From Kaistia sp. 32K (GTDB lineage Bacteria > Pseudomonadota > Alphaproteobacteria > Rhizobiales > Kaistiaceae), in the NCBI RefSeq assembly GCF_016629525.1, contig NZ_AP024269.1, forward strand, positions 4,764,501-4,828,500: a stretch of 64,000 bases of DNA, given 5' to 3'. The position numbers and the translations under genes are program-made. This document shows positions 19,494 through 28,240 of the stretch, in pieces (the stretch's first letter is position 1; each line of letters opens with the position of its first letter). The notes beneath the pieces are model-generated. The model had not been told where the DNA came from, ran no database searches, and worked only from the letters and a program-made list of their open reading frames with translations.

Positions 19494-20383
19494 TCAGGCC
19501 GCCGCCAGAACCCGCTCGCCGCCGACCCGGTAGCTCAGCGCCTCGGCCAGATGCAGCCGTCCGACCTGTTCCGCGCCGTCGAGGTCGGCGATCGTCCGCG
19601 CCACCTTCAGCACGCGGTGATAGCCCCGCGCGGAAAGCTTCAGCGCCGCCGCCGCGTCCTGCAGCAGCCGCGTTCCTGCGGCATCGGGGGCAGCGACGGT
19701 CTCGATCAGCGCCGTGGCGCAACGGGCATTGATGCCGGCAGCCTCAACGCCCCGATACCGCTCGGCCTGAACCTCGCGAGCGGCAGCGACGCGAGCGGCG
19801 ACCGCGGCGCTTGCCTCCGAGGCCGACGCGCCGATCAGGTCCGTCGCCGTGACGGCCGGCACCTCGATGCGCATGTCGATGCGGTCGAGGAAGGGACCGG
19901 ACAGCCTTGCCTGGTAGTCGGCCGCGCAGCGCGGGCCGCGCGCGCAGCTATGACCGGGCTCGCCGGCCAGCCCGCAGCGACACGGGTTCATTGCCGCAAC
20001 TAGCTGGAACCGCGAGGGATAGCTGACGCGATGATTGGCGCGGGCGATCACCACCTCCCCCGCCTCCAGCGGCTGGCGCAGTGAATCGAGCACCTGCGGC
20101 GTGAATTCCGGCAGTTCGTCGAGGAAGAGCACGCCGTGATGGGCGAGCGACGCCTCGCCCGGTCGTGCGCGGAGCCCGCCGCCGACCATGGCGGCCATCG
20201 AGGCGGAGTGGTGCGGGGCGCGGAAGGGGCGGCGGTCGGTCAGCTTGCCGCCGATCAGCTCGCCGCCGATCGAGGCGATCATCGAGACCTCGAGCAGCTC
20301 CTTCGGCGCCAGCGGCGGCAGGATCGAGGGCAGCCGGCTCGCCAGCATCGATTTTCCCGCGCCGGGAGGGCCGGCCATCAGGA
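19494..20383 (-). pseudogene. comM: ComM/YifB, C-terminal part of a gene split by an 18.4-kb insertion
   Basis: ComM is a hexameric AAA+ branch-migration helicase that aids integration of transforming DNA. This part begins just before Walker A (AGPPGAGKSMLASRLPSIL), continues through Walker B GVLFLDELPEF, the FQLVAAMNPCRCG Mg-chelatase motif and the C-terminal SARGYHRVLKVARTIADL, and ends normally. The N-terminal 219 residues lie at 38761-39420. The reading frame runs out into element DNA without a proper start, so only an internal ATG at 20378 could initiate. Together the halves give about 510 residues, the normal family size. Confidence 0.93.
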
Positions 20384-20399
20384 TGTTGTAGCCTATTAA
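20380..20399. other. Left attachment junction (attL) with inverted-repeat arm
   Basis: Shared core AGGA at 20380-20383 followed by element sequence; inverted-repeat arm TGTAGCCTATTAA at 20387-20399. Host comM lies to the left. Crossover inside AGGA is inferred from reconstruction of both attB and a symmetric attP. Confidence 0.75.
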
Positions 20400-20446
20400 A
20401 TTTGAGTCGGCTCAGCTATGTTATTGAGATTGTTAGCAGAGAGCCA

Positions 20447-22189
20447 ATGATGCAGCTTGCGCGAGCCTACTCATATATTCGAATGTCTTCGGAAGCGCAG
20501 ATCCTGGGAGACAGCCGACGCCGTCAGATCGAATTGTCGCAGGTCTACGCCCGGGACCATGGCTTAGAACTCGACGAGGATTTTAGGCTTGAGGATTTGG
20601 GAATCTCAGCCTTCAAGGGCGCCAACGCATCTGAAGGAGCGTTGAGCCGTTTTTTGGAGGCTATCAAGAGTGGCCGGATATCCGCTGGTTCATACCTCTT
20701 GGTGGAGTCGCTGGATCGAATTAGCCGGCAGCAGGTTTCCAAATCGCTGGCGCTCTTTCTGGATATCATTAGTAACGGCATTACCATTGTCACGTTGGCT
20801 GACGGCCGGATATACGGCAGCACGCCAGATACGATGGACCTGATGTATTCCATCCTGATTATGGGGCGGGCGCATGAGGAGAGCGATCTGAAAAGTCGCC
20901 GCGTCGCGGCCGCTTGGGAAAGCAAAAGAACGCGCGGCAGTTCCACGAAACTGACTGCTCAATGTCCGGCATGGCTCGTCCTCAAGCCTGACCGTAGTGG
21001 GTTTGATGAGATTGAGTCACGGACTGAGATCGTTAGGCGCATTTTCGAGGAGAGTGAAGCTGGACAAGGGGCCTTCGCTATTGCCAGGCGCCTGAATCAA
21101 GACGGAATTCCCACATTTGGAAATTCACAGGGTTGGCATTCGTCATCGGTCAAGAAAATTCTCGTGAATCGATCGGTGCTTGGTTGCTTTCAGCCTCACC
21201 GACTAATTGATGGCAAGCGGATACCTACCGGCGATGAGATAGCGGACTACTACCCCCAAATTGTCGCCGAGGACCTCTTCTATAGAGCGCGAGCTGCGGC
21301 AATAGACCGAAGAGTGGGCTCGAGCGGTCGGAAGGGAGAGCACGTCAGCAATCTGTTTTCTGGTTTGGCAAGGTGCGCATATTGCAAGGGTACCTTGCAT
21401 TTTCTCTCCAAGGGGAAGCCGCCAAAGGGTGGCACTTACATCCGGTGCAGCAAGGCAATCCGGGCGCTGGACTGCACTGCGAGCGCCTGGCGTTACGATG
21501 ACTTTGAGGCGTCATTTTTGGCGCTCGTAACCGAACTAGATCTCGAACCCATCGTCCGCGCAGCGGCGGGAGAGACGTTTCGACGTGACCTGGAGCGGCA
21601 AGTCGCAGCAAAATCTGGCGAAATCGCAATACAAGAGGAAAATAGGGAGCGAGCGTTTGAGCTGTATATGAGATCCAAGTCCGAATATTTCTCCGGGAAA
21701 GTTCTTTCGCTGGATGCTTCAATAGTACAGGCAAAAACCGAATTCGATTCCTTGCATCAGCAGCTAAACCAACTCGATCTCTCTTCCCCGTCATTCTACG
21801 CGCAGAGGGAGAACGTGCAAAATCTGATCCGTGAACTTCAAGATCGGTCAGCGCCTGACACCTATCGGCTGCGATCGTCAATAGCGGCGAAGCTCAAGAA
21901 TCTGATTCACACTCTGGAGGTCTCACCTGACAGTGCGGCGGATCGAATTGAAGCGAAAATCCTGCGGACGCGGGAACTCGAAGGATTCGCCGACCATCCC
22001 GACGCGGCCGAAATCGAGAGCATCATGCGAATGCCGCGGAAGGCAGAGCAGCAGGGACGCTACTTTGCGGTAAAATTCAAAAATGGTGCCATGAGAATTG
22101 TGTTCCCTGATGACGATCCGTTCGAACTTCGGGACGAGATCGTAGCAGGCCAGAGCAAGGCCATCGATTTGGACGTTGAGGATATATAA
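20447..22189 (+). CDS. Large serine recombinase (site-specific integrase)
   Basis: Resolvase/invertase catalytic domain at residues about 6-150 with the nucleophile Ser14 in YIRMSSEAQ and the arginine-rich LLVESLDRISRQQ and MGRAHEESDLKSRR motifs; Recombinase domain about 165-285; zinc ribbon with CAYC and C-x8-C pair near 310-345; a coiled-coil region about 385-470. 580 residues from the ATG pair at 20447, the usual size for integrases of this class. The open frame reaches back to 20165 only because the comM antisense has no stop. It lies 65 bases from the element's left end and is the likely integrase/excisionase-dependent enzyme for the comM site. Confidence 0.93.
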   Translation: MMQLARAYSYIRMSSEAQILGDSRRRQIELSQVYARDHGLELDEDFRLEDLGISAFKGANASEGALSRFLEAIKSGRISAGSYLLVESLDRISRQQVSKSLALFLDIISNGITIVTLADGRIYGSTPDTMDLMYSILIMGRAHEESDLKSRRVAAAWESKRTRGSSTKLTAQCPAWLVLKPDRSGFDEIESRTEIVRRIFEESEAGQGAFAIARRLNQDGIPTFGNSQGWHSSSVKKILVNRSVLGCFQPHRLIDGKRIPTGDEIADYYPQIVAEDLFYRARAAAIDRRVGSSGRKGEHVSNLFSGLARCAYCKGTLHFLSKGKPPKGGTYIRCSKAIRALDCTASAWRYDDFEASFLALVTELDLEPIVRAAAGETFRRDLERQVAAKSGEIAIQEENRERAFELYMRSKSEYFSGKVLSLDASIVQAKTEFDSLHQQLNQLDLSSPSFYAQRENVQNLIRELQDRSAPDTYRLRSSIAAKLKNLIHTLEVSPDSAADRIEAKILRTRELEGFADHPDAAEIESIMRMPRKAEQQGRYFAVKFKNGAMRIVFPDDDPFELRDEIVAGQSKAIDLDVEDI

Positions 22190-22315
22190 CCTTATTTATA
22201 TATCGCGAGCTGGGCTCACCGCAGAGTGCTTTCGCTTGGCCGACTCACGGACGGGCCAACCCGAGCATGTTTGCAGAGCGGGCTTGGTGCCGGAGGCGGC
22301 CATCAACGGGCACGT

Positions 22316-22558
22316 TTAGTCGCCCTCCTCAGAGGCCATATCGATATCGCAGATACTTGACGGAAGGACCCCCAACGCTTGAGACATCTTCAGCATCGTC
22401 GAGACGCTGACCCTGTCCTTGCCCTTCTCGTATTTTTGGATCTGTTGAAACGTAACTCCGACAAGTTCGCCAAATCTCTCCTGCGACATATGCCGTTCGA
22501 TCCGGAGCTCTCGGACGCGCTGACCGATTGCTGCGTCGATGGGGCCGGACGCCGTCAT
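22316..22558 (-). CDS. Small XRE-family helix-turn-helix regulator
   Basis: 80 residues, almost only a Cro/C1 HTH: IGQRVRELRIERHMSQERFGELVGVTFQQIQKYEKGKDRVS, typical of alphaproteobacterial phage and island regulators. Its ATG overlaps the stop of the upstream 108-residue gene (4 bases), so the two are translated together. Likely controls element genes; target not visible. Confidence 0.85.
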   Translation of the reverse strand: MTASGPIDAAIGQRVRELRIERHMSQERFGELVGVTFQQIQKYEKGKDRVSVSTMLKMSQALGVLPSSICDIDMASEEGD

Positions 22559-22881
22559 GGCAGCGGCTCGAGATCCGACGGGAGTTCGAGCGCGTGAGAT
22601 TGAGGCGCTTCGAGTTCCGCCTTTTCACACGCACCCCAGAGGGCGTCTGCCAGTCGGAATGCATCGTCCGGGGTGATTCCCCAAGCTTGCCGGCTCGGGA
22701 GGCCGGCATTGATCATCAGTATGATCTGGCCATCCTCGGGTCGATGCCAGATCCTGTAGGTCTCGATGACGCAAGCAGTGTGGCCATCCACCCCTGACCT
22801 GACCCAATCCGAGAAGCTGAGGGCCCATTTGGCTCTGAGGCTTTTGGCGCTTCGAAGTGGTGTCCCTGTTAGAGCGGCCAT
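22555..22881 (-). CDS. Hypothetical protein, operon partner of an XRE regulator
   Basis: 108 residues from ATG 22881, which follows GGTGGGGA; a GTG at 22893 would add four residues. No family recognised. The middle reads VIETYRIWHRPEDGQIILMINAGLP, then an acidic helical C-terminus. Coupled by a 4-base overlap to the HTH gene downstream, so perhaps a partner or modulator of it. Function unknown. Confidence 0.6.
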   Translation of the reverse strand: MAALTGTPLRSAKSLRAKWALSFSDWVRSGVDGHTACVIETYRIWHRPEDGQIILMINAGLPSRQAWGITPDDAFRLADALWGACEKAELEAPQSHALELPSDLEPLP

Positions 22882-22896
22882 CTCAATCCCCACCGA

Positions 22897-23197
22897 CTAG
22901 TGCTTGCTGCCCTTCGATAGGTGCTTTTGCGCCTCGTCTTGGGCGTTTAGGAGCGCTTTTGCCGTCTCGGAGAGGTCGTTTTTTCTGGCCAGATGAAGCA
23001 TTTGCGAAATTCCCTCCAGAATTGTTTGAAGGCATTCCTGCTTCGTTTGGTGTATCGGCAATCTTGGCTGCTTCTTTGGATGCTTCTTTGAGCGTTTGGG
23101 CAAGAGGAAGCATCCGGTGTTTTTTTGCCATATTGCTAAGTTGTTTTGACAAATCCCTGATATACGACGCTGTTGCGTGCATGCTGTCAGCCCTCAT
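22897..23197 (-). pseudogene. Small helical protein, apparently frameshifted
   Basis: The frame starting at ATG 23197 (MRADSMHATASYIRDLSKQL) reads as a good helical protein up to about 23045, then becomes compositionally poor; a second frame then continues with ECLQTILEGISQMLHLARKND and ends at 22897. Joined, the two parts contain two similar helical repeats, MAKKHRMLPLAQTLKEASKEA and LARKNDLSETAKALLNAQDEA, which supports one gene of about 98 residues broken by a frameshift (mutation, sequencing error or recoding). It would end 3 bases before the next gene's region. No family recognised. Confidence 0.45.
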
Positions 23198-23575
23198 GTC
23201 TATTTGATTTCCCCGACGGAAAGCTGCCATATCAATTCGAAATTTGAAGTAAAATATTCGTGATGAGGTAATTTACTGCCTTGACGTCCAGAAAATGACA
23301 CAAAAATCTGATCATCAGGTTGCTGATCGATTCTGTTGGTAATTGTAGATTGTGGATTGACTTACTGTTTAAGTGTAGTCCGCAAATGGGGTGATCGCCT
23401 CGCGGTGTCCGAGCGGTCGGACTATCCAATCGTCTGAGGTCGCTACTCCCTTCGTTGACTGGTGTCGTCCCGCCAGCGTTTGCGTTTTTTGGGGGCCTCT
23501 CCGATTGCCCTGAGGCTGAGGGGCAAATGCTGTCAGGCACGATCAGAGGATTTCGTGAGGCCAGGGGGTAGGACG
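23198..23575. other. AT-rich intergenic region of the element
   Basis: About 380 bases with no supported gene, between divergent small genes. Contains a TTGACT (near 23357) that could be part of a promoter and short self-complementary words (CTGATCATCAG near 23310). Confidence 0.4.
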
Positions 23576-23689
23576 ATGATTGGCAGATACGAGGTAATCC
23601 TACGTGCGCTCGTCTATTCGGCGCTGATCGCAGTCTCGGTCCTGATTTGGTGGCGCGTGGCTGTCTGGATCTACGCCTATTCCGCCTGA
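23576..23689 (+). CDS. Small single-span membrane protein
   Basis: 37 residues, MIGRYEVILRALVYSALIAV then a Trp-rich end, one transmembrane helix covering most of it. ATG 23576 follows AGGGGGTAGG, a strong ribosome site, which is the main support for a real gene. No family recognised; a longer in-frame start at 23462 is possible but has no helical continuation. Confidence 0.4.
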   Translation: MIGRYEVILRALVYSALIAVSVLIWWRVAVWIYAYSA

Positions 23690-23703
23690 ACTCAGCGGCC
23701 GCT

Positions 23704-24003
23704 TCATCGCCGGTCCCACTCCTCTCCGAATACCTTCTCTTCCCCCATCATCAGGCATTTCAATTCCCATGCTGTTTCCCGGCACCGCCGGCACAGCGGT
23801 TGGCAAGGCTGCCGTTTGACATGTTGCCGCATGCAGATCACCGCGGCGATTTCGTCCCGACGGGGGTTGGCGAGATAGGCGCGCAACGCTTGCAACAGCA
23901 GGAGCGCCGTATCCGGTGTGAGTCGCACCTCCCTCTGTCGGTTGACCTTTTGCTCCAGCCTGGCGAGGACCGCCCAAGGCGAAAGAGGTCGGCGGGTGGT
24001 CAT
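23704..24003 (-). CDS. Hypothetical small Cys-containing protein
   Basis: 99 residues. Helical first half (PWAVLARLEQKVNRQREVRL, LLLLQALRAYLA), then a region with four cysteines (VICMRQ, CQPLCRRCRE, ELKCLM) that could bind a metal. Overlaps the upstream 61-residue gene by 4 bases (ATGA). Not recognised. The pair may be under the LexA box at 24207. Confidence 0.6.
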   Translation of the reverse strand: MTTRRPLSPWAVLARLEQKVNRQREVRLTPDTALLLLQALRAYLANPRRDEIAAVICMRQHVKRQPCQPLCRRCRETAWELKCLMMGEEKVFGEEWDRR

Positions 24004-24185
24004 TGCTGGTCCGGCAAGCGACCGCGCACATAGCCGTATGAAATGCGCTCGGCCCGGCTGTCGGCCGCCAGCAACAGCATCTCGATGACGGCTCGCGGGT
24101 CGCCGCGATGGGCGGCGAGCAGGCTCTCGACCCTGGCATCCAGAGCTCGCTGTTCTTCCTCAAAGGCTTCCGCGGACCGGCCCAT
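24000..24185 (-). CDS. Hypothetical small helical protein, first gene of a LexA-box operon
   Basis: 61 residues, strongly helical and acidic: EAFEEEQRALDARVESLLAA. The start codon lies 22 bases from a perfect LexA box, and the gene overlaps the next by 4 bases. No family recognised; if the box is functional on this side, this is a SOS-induced operon. Confidence 0.6.
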   Translation of the reverse strand: MGRSAEAFEEEQRALDARVESLLAAHRGDPRAVIEMLLLAADSRAERISYGYVRGRLPDQQ

Positions 24186-24206
24186 GGCGCTCTCCTCTAG
24201 GCTTCC

Positions 24207-24221
24207 GTTCCTATTTTGTTC
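24207..24221. promoter_or_regulatory. LexA (SOS) box, alphaproteobacterial type
   Basis: GTTC (24207-24210), seven bases, GTTC (24218-24221): exact match to the alphaproteobacterial direct-repeat LexA site GTTC-N7-GTTC. It stands between a small minus-strand operon and the plus-strand SRAP gene, a family named for its association with SOS genes. Confidence 0.7.
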
Positions 24222-24309
24222 TCATCTCTTCTGGAGTCAATGCGGCACCGTGCGGGGCTGTTGACGGCGAGGACTTCCATTTTGCGGGGGCCCCGGTAGG
24301 CTTCGGCCC

Positions 24310-25068
24310 ATGTGCAACCTCTATTCGATGACCAGAACGCAGGATGCCATCCGCGCCTTCGCCAAAGCGTTGCGCGACCACGCGGGCAATCTGCCGCCTT
24401 TGCCAGGCATCTTTCCCGACTACCCGGCACCGATCGTTCGGAACGCGGTGGACGGCGTGCGGGAATTGGCGTTCGCTAGATGGGGCATGCCATCGTCGCA
24501 GTTCGCGCTCATGGAGGCGACGAAGAAGCGTGCCGCCAAGCTGCAGGCGAAAGGGCATCAGGTCGACTTCAAGGAACTGCTCCGCATGGAGCCGGACACC
24601 GGAACGACCAACGTCCGGAATGTGACGAGCAAGCACTGGCAGCGTTGGCTCGGCGTCGAGAGCCGCTGCGTCGTGCCCTTCACCTCATTCTCGGAGTTCA
24701 ACAAGCTCGAAGGTGGCGACGTCTGGTTCGCCTTGGCCGAGGACCGGCCGCTGGGGTTCTTCGCCGGGATCTGGACCACCTGGACGAGCGTCCGAAAGGT
24801 GAGGGAGGGTGAGACGACGAACGACCTGTTCGCCTTCCTGACCACCGAGCCGAACGAGGTCGTGGCGCCTATTCATCCGAAGGCGATGCCGGTGATCCTG
24901 ACGACGTCGGAGGAGATCGATGTCTGGATGAGGGCGCCGGCGAACGAGGCCCTCGCACTGCAGCGGCCGCTACCGGGCGACAGCCTGCTGATCGTCGCTC
25001 GTGGAACCAAAGAAGATGGCGGCGAGGCGTCGTCCATCGAGCCGCCGGCCGAGCCGCTTCTACTGTAG
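24310..25068 (+). CDS. SOS response-associated peptidase (SRAP/YedK/HMCES family)
   Basis: SRAP proteins form a thiazolidine crosslink to abasic sites in single-stranded DNA through Cys2. The start MCNLYSMT exposes that Cys after Met removal; the conserved [29 protein letters not shown] and FAGIWT, and the active-site His in HPKAMPVIL are all present. 252 residues. A LexA box lies 90 bases upstream, matching the name of the family. Mobile elements often carry SRAP. Confidence 0.93.
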   Translation: MCNLYSMTRTQDAIRAFAKALRDHAGNLPPLPGIFPDYPAPIVRNAVDGVRELAFARWGMPSSQFALMEATKKRAAKLQAKGHQVDFKELLRMEPDTGTTNVRNVTSKHWQRWLGVESRCVVPFTSFSEFNKLEGGDVWFALAEDRPLGFFAGIWTTWTSVRKVREGETTNDLFAFLTTEPNEVVAPIHPKAMPVILTTSEEIDVWMRAPANEALALQRPLPGDSLLIVARGTKEDGGEASSIEPPAEPLLL

Positions 25069-25632
25069 GCCGTTGCGCATGTGGTTGGCTTCAACAAAGG
25101 CCAACACTTCCTGCCAGTTGTCTGTGGCGAGGAGCTCATCCATCCAATGAACCCTCTCGTCACAGACGGAAAATCGGGGCGACTCCGGGTCCTCTCTCAG
25201 CTTGGGGTCCGCAAATTCGACGAAAATCCGCATGTGGCCAACAACCCAGGAGGGATAAAGACTACAGTCGCTTGACTGATCGTTCCATTCTTCAGGAATC
25301 TCGGGAAGGTCGGACTCAGGGTAACCGGGAAAGTGGCGTCTGAATTCGCACAGGCGCCTGTCACCAGTGTTGTCGGGCATATCCCGGCCCGTGATGTCTT
25401 GCCTCATGCGCATTTGGACCGTTAGTGCGTCCTGAAGTTCCTCCTCCACTTGAGCTGCGGCATCCGTTAGGACGTCGACTAGCTGCGGTAGCAGGTGTGG
25501 GGGGAGGCCTAGTAGGAGCTGCCCTCCTGCGACTTCGAGCCATAGCACCACCAGAGGGCTGCCATCCGCAGTGCTCAATCCGGTCCCGTAGTTCAGGACC
25601 TCCTCAACGAGGACCTCGTTGCCATTTGCCAT
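25060..25632 (-). CDS. Hypothetical acidic protein
   Basis: 190 residues from ATG 25632, chosen for its GGGAG ribosome site (an ATG at 25680 lacks one). Strongly acidic, with a beta-rich N-terminus ([34 protein letters not shown]) and a Trp/Tyr-rich C-terminus. No family recognised. Convergent with SRAP and overlapping its last nine bases. Confidence 0.6.
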   Translation of the reverse strand: MANGNEVLVEEVLNYGTGLSTADGSPLVVLWLEVAGGQLLLGLPPHLLPQLVDVLTDAAAQVEEELQDALTVQMRMRQDITGRDMPDNTGDRRLCEFRRHFPGYPESDLPEIPEEWNDQSSDCSLYPSWVVGHMRIFVEFADPKLREDPESPRFSVCDERVHWMDELLATDNWQEVLAFVEANHMRNGLQ

Positions 25633-25907
25633 GACCTGGTCTCCCGCCCAATCGATTGTGCTTCGTGAGGATGCAATCATAGGTGTTAGGCAGGTTCTAG
25701 CAAGTACCGCAATCTAGGTAGAGGCAAACCTCTGCAACGCGATGGATCGATGTCGGCCGGCGGCGCTGGGCCGGCTGATCCATCGCTCTACGACAGCGAA
25801 AATGGTCGCGCCTTCGCGCTGCCGCCAGGTTGACCGGCTAGCAGCGCCTCGGAATATGATCGTCGTCCCCTTTTCGGGCTTTTGCGGCGGACATCGCTCA
25901 GCTTGCA

Positions 25908-26357
25908 CTATTTTGGACATTTTGTGAGGGGCTGGCTGTACCAGTGGTTGCCATTGCCTGGCTGTTCTTCACCCACTCGAAGGGTCTTTCCAGGTTTGAT
26001 CCATTCGAGATTGAAGCGCATCGCCTCTCCGGGAGTCTCCTCAATCGTGCAGGTCGCATCAATGAAGCCTGTCGTGAAGATGTCCTTGCCGTCGCCCTTT
26101 GTGGAATAGAGAAATCGATCGATCTGACAATCCATGCCGGGTGTCTCAAGGCTTTTGTGACCGATGGATAGGAAGGGAGCGTTTATCTCCATTGGGTCGC
26201 CGTTGCACTGATCGCGGTGTGTCACCCAGACACCTAAATAGGCCTTTGTGAGCCCCGGGTCGGCGACAGCTTCGCTGTAGGCGGCGGCTCCGGTGACCAC
26301 CGAGCCGGCAAGCAGCACACTCAATCCGTACTCCAGCACACCTCGTCCCCAGACCAT
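25908..26357 (-). CDS. Hypothetical exported protein
   Basis: 149 residues from ATG 26357. N-terminal hydrophobic segment YGLSVLLAGSVVTGAAAYS fits a signal peptide cleaved near residue 25. Mature part has four cysteines (QCNGD, MDCQID, ATCTIE, TKCPK) that could form two disulphides. No family recognised. Divergent from the XRE gene at 26445. Confidence 0.6.
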   Translation of the reverse strand: MVWGRGVLEYGLSVLLAGSVVTGAAAYSEAVADPGLTKAYLGVWVTHRDQCNGDPMEINAPFLSIGHKSLETPGMDCQIDRFLYSTKGDGKDIFTTGFIDATCTIEETPGEAMRFNLEWIKPGKTLRVGEEQPGNGNHWYSQPLTKCPK

Positions 26358-26384
26358 GCTTCCCCCAAATTCGATCAACCGACT

Positions 26385-26650
26385 TTTACATACTTTAGTT
26401 GATAAAATGTGATTAGGAAATGGGTCACCGGTTGGCGCATGGATATGCGCCAATTGGTCGGTCGGAACTTTGCACGCCTGCGTCGGGAAAAGGGACTGAC
26501 TCAGGAGCAGGTCGAGCAGCGCTCGGGGTTCAGCCAGCAGTATCTCAGCGGTCTTGAGCGTGGACAGCGCAATCCAACAGTGATCACGCTTTACGAGTTA
26601 GCCCAAGCGCTCGGAGTGGATCACGTTGAGCTAGTCCGACCCGATCTGCT
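26385..26650 (+). repeat. Direct repeat copy 1, XRE gene and upstream region
   Basis: Nearly identical to 27811-28077, covering a leader with TTTACATACT(T/A)TAGTTGATAA, the conserved GAAATGGGTCACC, and an XRE coding region. This copy encodes an intact protein. Repeats lie about 1.4 kb apart in the same orientation. Confidence 0.9.
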
Positions 26651-26660
26651 GTCCGACTAG
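26445..26660 (+). CDS. XRE-family helix-turn-helix regulator (intact copy)
   Basis: 71 residues: LVGRNFARLRREKGLTQEQVEQRSGFSQQYLSGLERGQRNPTVITLYELAQALG is a full Cro/C1 HTH. The start ATG 26445 is the one shared with the decayed copy at 27871; ATG 26439 is an alternative. The upstream segment contains ACTTTAGT, close to palindromic ACTATAGT in the other copy, a possible own operator. Probably an autoregulated element repressor. Confidence 0.85.
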   Translation: MRQLVGRNFARLRREKGLTQEQVEQRSGFSQQYLSGLERGQRNPTVITLYELAQALGVDHVELVRPDLLSD

Positions 26661-26964
26661 ACGCGGCAGGGTTGCCGCCTCATCCGCTTGGATTTCATCC
26701 TGCGGAGCCCTCGGAGCTCCAACGGCCGCCGGGTGGAAAAGCCCCACCGCGAGCAAGGCGCCTTCTAGCAGCAACCAGCTACGGCGAACCGGCCAATGAA
26801 ACAAGCGCTAAGAGGACGCTCTGGAATTCTGATCGTCATCGGCTTGGCTGGCTGATGAATTCACAATTCCGCCTCGCCTGCCCCCCGCCTTTGGGCCTGG
26901 GAGCAAGGAAAGCTGGTTCACTCAGAGCAGTGACCCTCTGGTTCATCCGGGCTGCGCGCAGAAC
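26661..26964. other. Intergenic region, no gene supported
   Basis: About 300 bases between two genes of the element. An interrupted inverted repeat (GGAGCCCTCGGAGCTCC near 26702-26718) follows the XRE gene and may act as a terminator; nothing else is seen. Confidence 0.4.
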
Positions 26965-27585
26965 CTAGTCATTCGTCGCCAAGGCGTTCAGAAGTGCGGG
27001 GGTATAGAGTACTCGACACCCAAAGAGGCATCGACCTAGTACGGTTACGGGTATCGTCACTACCTCTCGAGACTCCCTCTTCTGCAGGTAGACCAATGCA
27101 TCGTTATTGTCGTTAAAAATGCTTAGGGTTGGGGACGAGACGCCAGTGATGGAGTAGAGGCTACCAAGAGGAAGATGTTTAAGGACCGTGTCCTGGGCTG
27201 CCTCACCCGTGAGGGCGTCATTCTGCAGGGCGGCAAAAACGAGAAGGCCGCAGATTGGAACGAGAAGGATCGCCTTTGACTTTGGCTTTGTGGGACTTGC
27301 GTTGGCAGGCGGGATCGCCCCTGTTTCGCTGGTGGCTGGTGATGGCGTTGCCTGATTGGAAGCGGGAACACCCGTCAGCCTTTTCCCTCTGCCTCTCCGC
27401 ACGAGGATCACGTAGAAAAGGGGACCAAATATAGAGAATAAGATTGCGACAGTGTGGAACGCGTCCGAGGTTCCTGGGCCCCTGAAAAACGCACTCGCAG
27501 CGAGCATCAGAATCGCCCCAAGGCCTGCTAGCAGGTAAGCGCGCCATGCGGGCAGAGCGGCTATCAAAGCGTTAAAAGACATCAT
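26965..27585 (-). CDS. Hypothetical membrane protein
   Basis: 206 residues with about three hydrophobic segments: AYLLAGLGAILMLAASAFF, VAILFSIFGPLFYVIL and AILLVPICGLLVFAAL, separated by a Pro/Ala/Thr linker; C-terminal about 85 residues appear soluble, probably extracytoplasmic. No family recognised. Placed between the two direct repeats. Confidence 0.6.
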   Translation of the reverse strand: MMSFNALIAALPAWRAYLLAGLGAILMLAASAFFRGPGTSDAFHTVAILFSIFGPLFYVILVRRGRGKRLTGVPASNQATPSPATSETGAIPPANASPTKPKSKAILLVPICGLLVFAALQNDALTGEAAQDTVLKHLPLGSLYSITGVSSPTLSIFNDNNDALVYLQKRESREVVTIPVTVLGRCLFGCRVLYTPALLNALATND

Positions 27586-27810
27586 AGTTCATCTCAGTTC
27601 GGAGTTGGTCAGCGGTTTATGAAGGATCTCTGCACCAGTGCGCACCAAGACCCGACTGTTCCTCCCCCGTACGAAGAGTGTTGCCAGAGTGCTCGGCCTT
27701 CTACAGCGCTCCCGCCGACGCAATGGGCGGTCATGAGAAGGCAATACGACGATTTGGCAAGATTTCTAGCGAAGTGCATTTCACCTCCCCCATTCCGCTA
27801 AGAGCTTCCC

Positions 27811-28077
27811 TTTACATACTATAGTTGATAATGCGCGATCGCGAAATGGGTCACCCGCTAGCGCAGTGATATGCGCCAATTGGTCGGTCGGAACTTTGCA
27901 CGCCGACGTCGGGAAAAGGGACTGACTCAGGAGCAGGTCGAGCAGCGCTCGGGGTTCAGCCAGTAGTATCTCAGCGGTCTTAAGCGTGGACAGCGCAATC
28001 CAACAGTGATCACGCTTTACGAGTTAGCCCAAGCGCTCGGAGTGGATCACGTTGAGCTAGTCAGACCCGATCTGCTC
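27811..28077 (+). repeat. Direct repeat copy 2 (decayed XRE gene region)
   Basis: Second copy of 26385-26650, with scattered substitutions. The segment TTTACATACTATAGTTGATAA contains a perfect palindrome ACTATAGT. Encodes the pseudogene described separately. Confidence 0.9.
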
Positions 28078-28086
28078 GCTGATTGA
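27871..28086 (+). pseudogene. XRE regulator with nonsense mutation
   Basis: Aligns codon by codon with the gene at 26445 and has the same length (216 bases), but the CAG codon at position 32 is TAG (27964-27966), so translation stops in the HTH. Other changes such as Leu to Arg (ARRRREKG) and Glu to Lys (GLKRGQ) are also present. The equivalent protein would otherwise end LADstop. Confidence 0.85.
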
Positions 28087-28240
28087 TCGATTGCCTTCCC
28101 AAAAGGCTTTGCGCCGAATTCGTGGTTCGATCGAGCGTAAGCGAGACTGCACGTCCGCAAAGCATGGGCATGCCTTTACGAGATATAGGATTTTATTCAT
28201 ATTTAGCCTCGAAATGTCGTTGTCGAGTGGCTGGTTCGCT

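Noticed and set aside
20165..20446. In-frame extension of the serine recombinase back to 20165
   Set aside because: It runs through the host comM antisense strand across the att junction; residues are Arg/Ser-rich and unlike recombinases. The ATG pair at 20447 starts the true domain.
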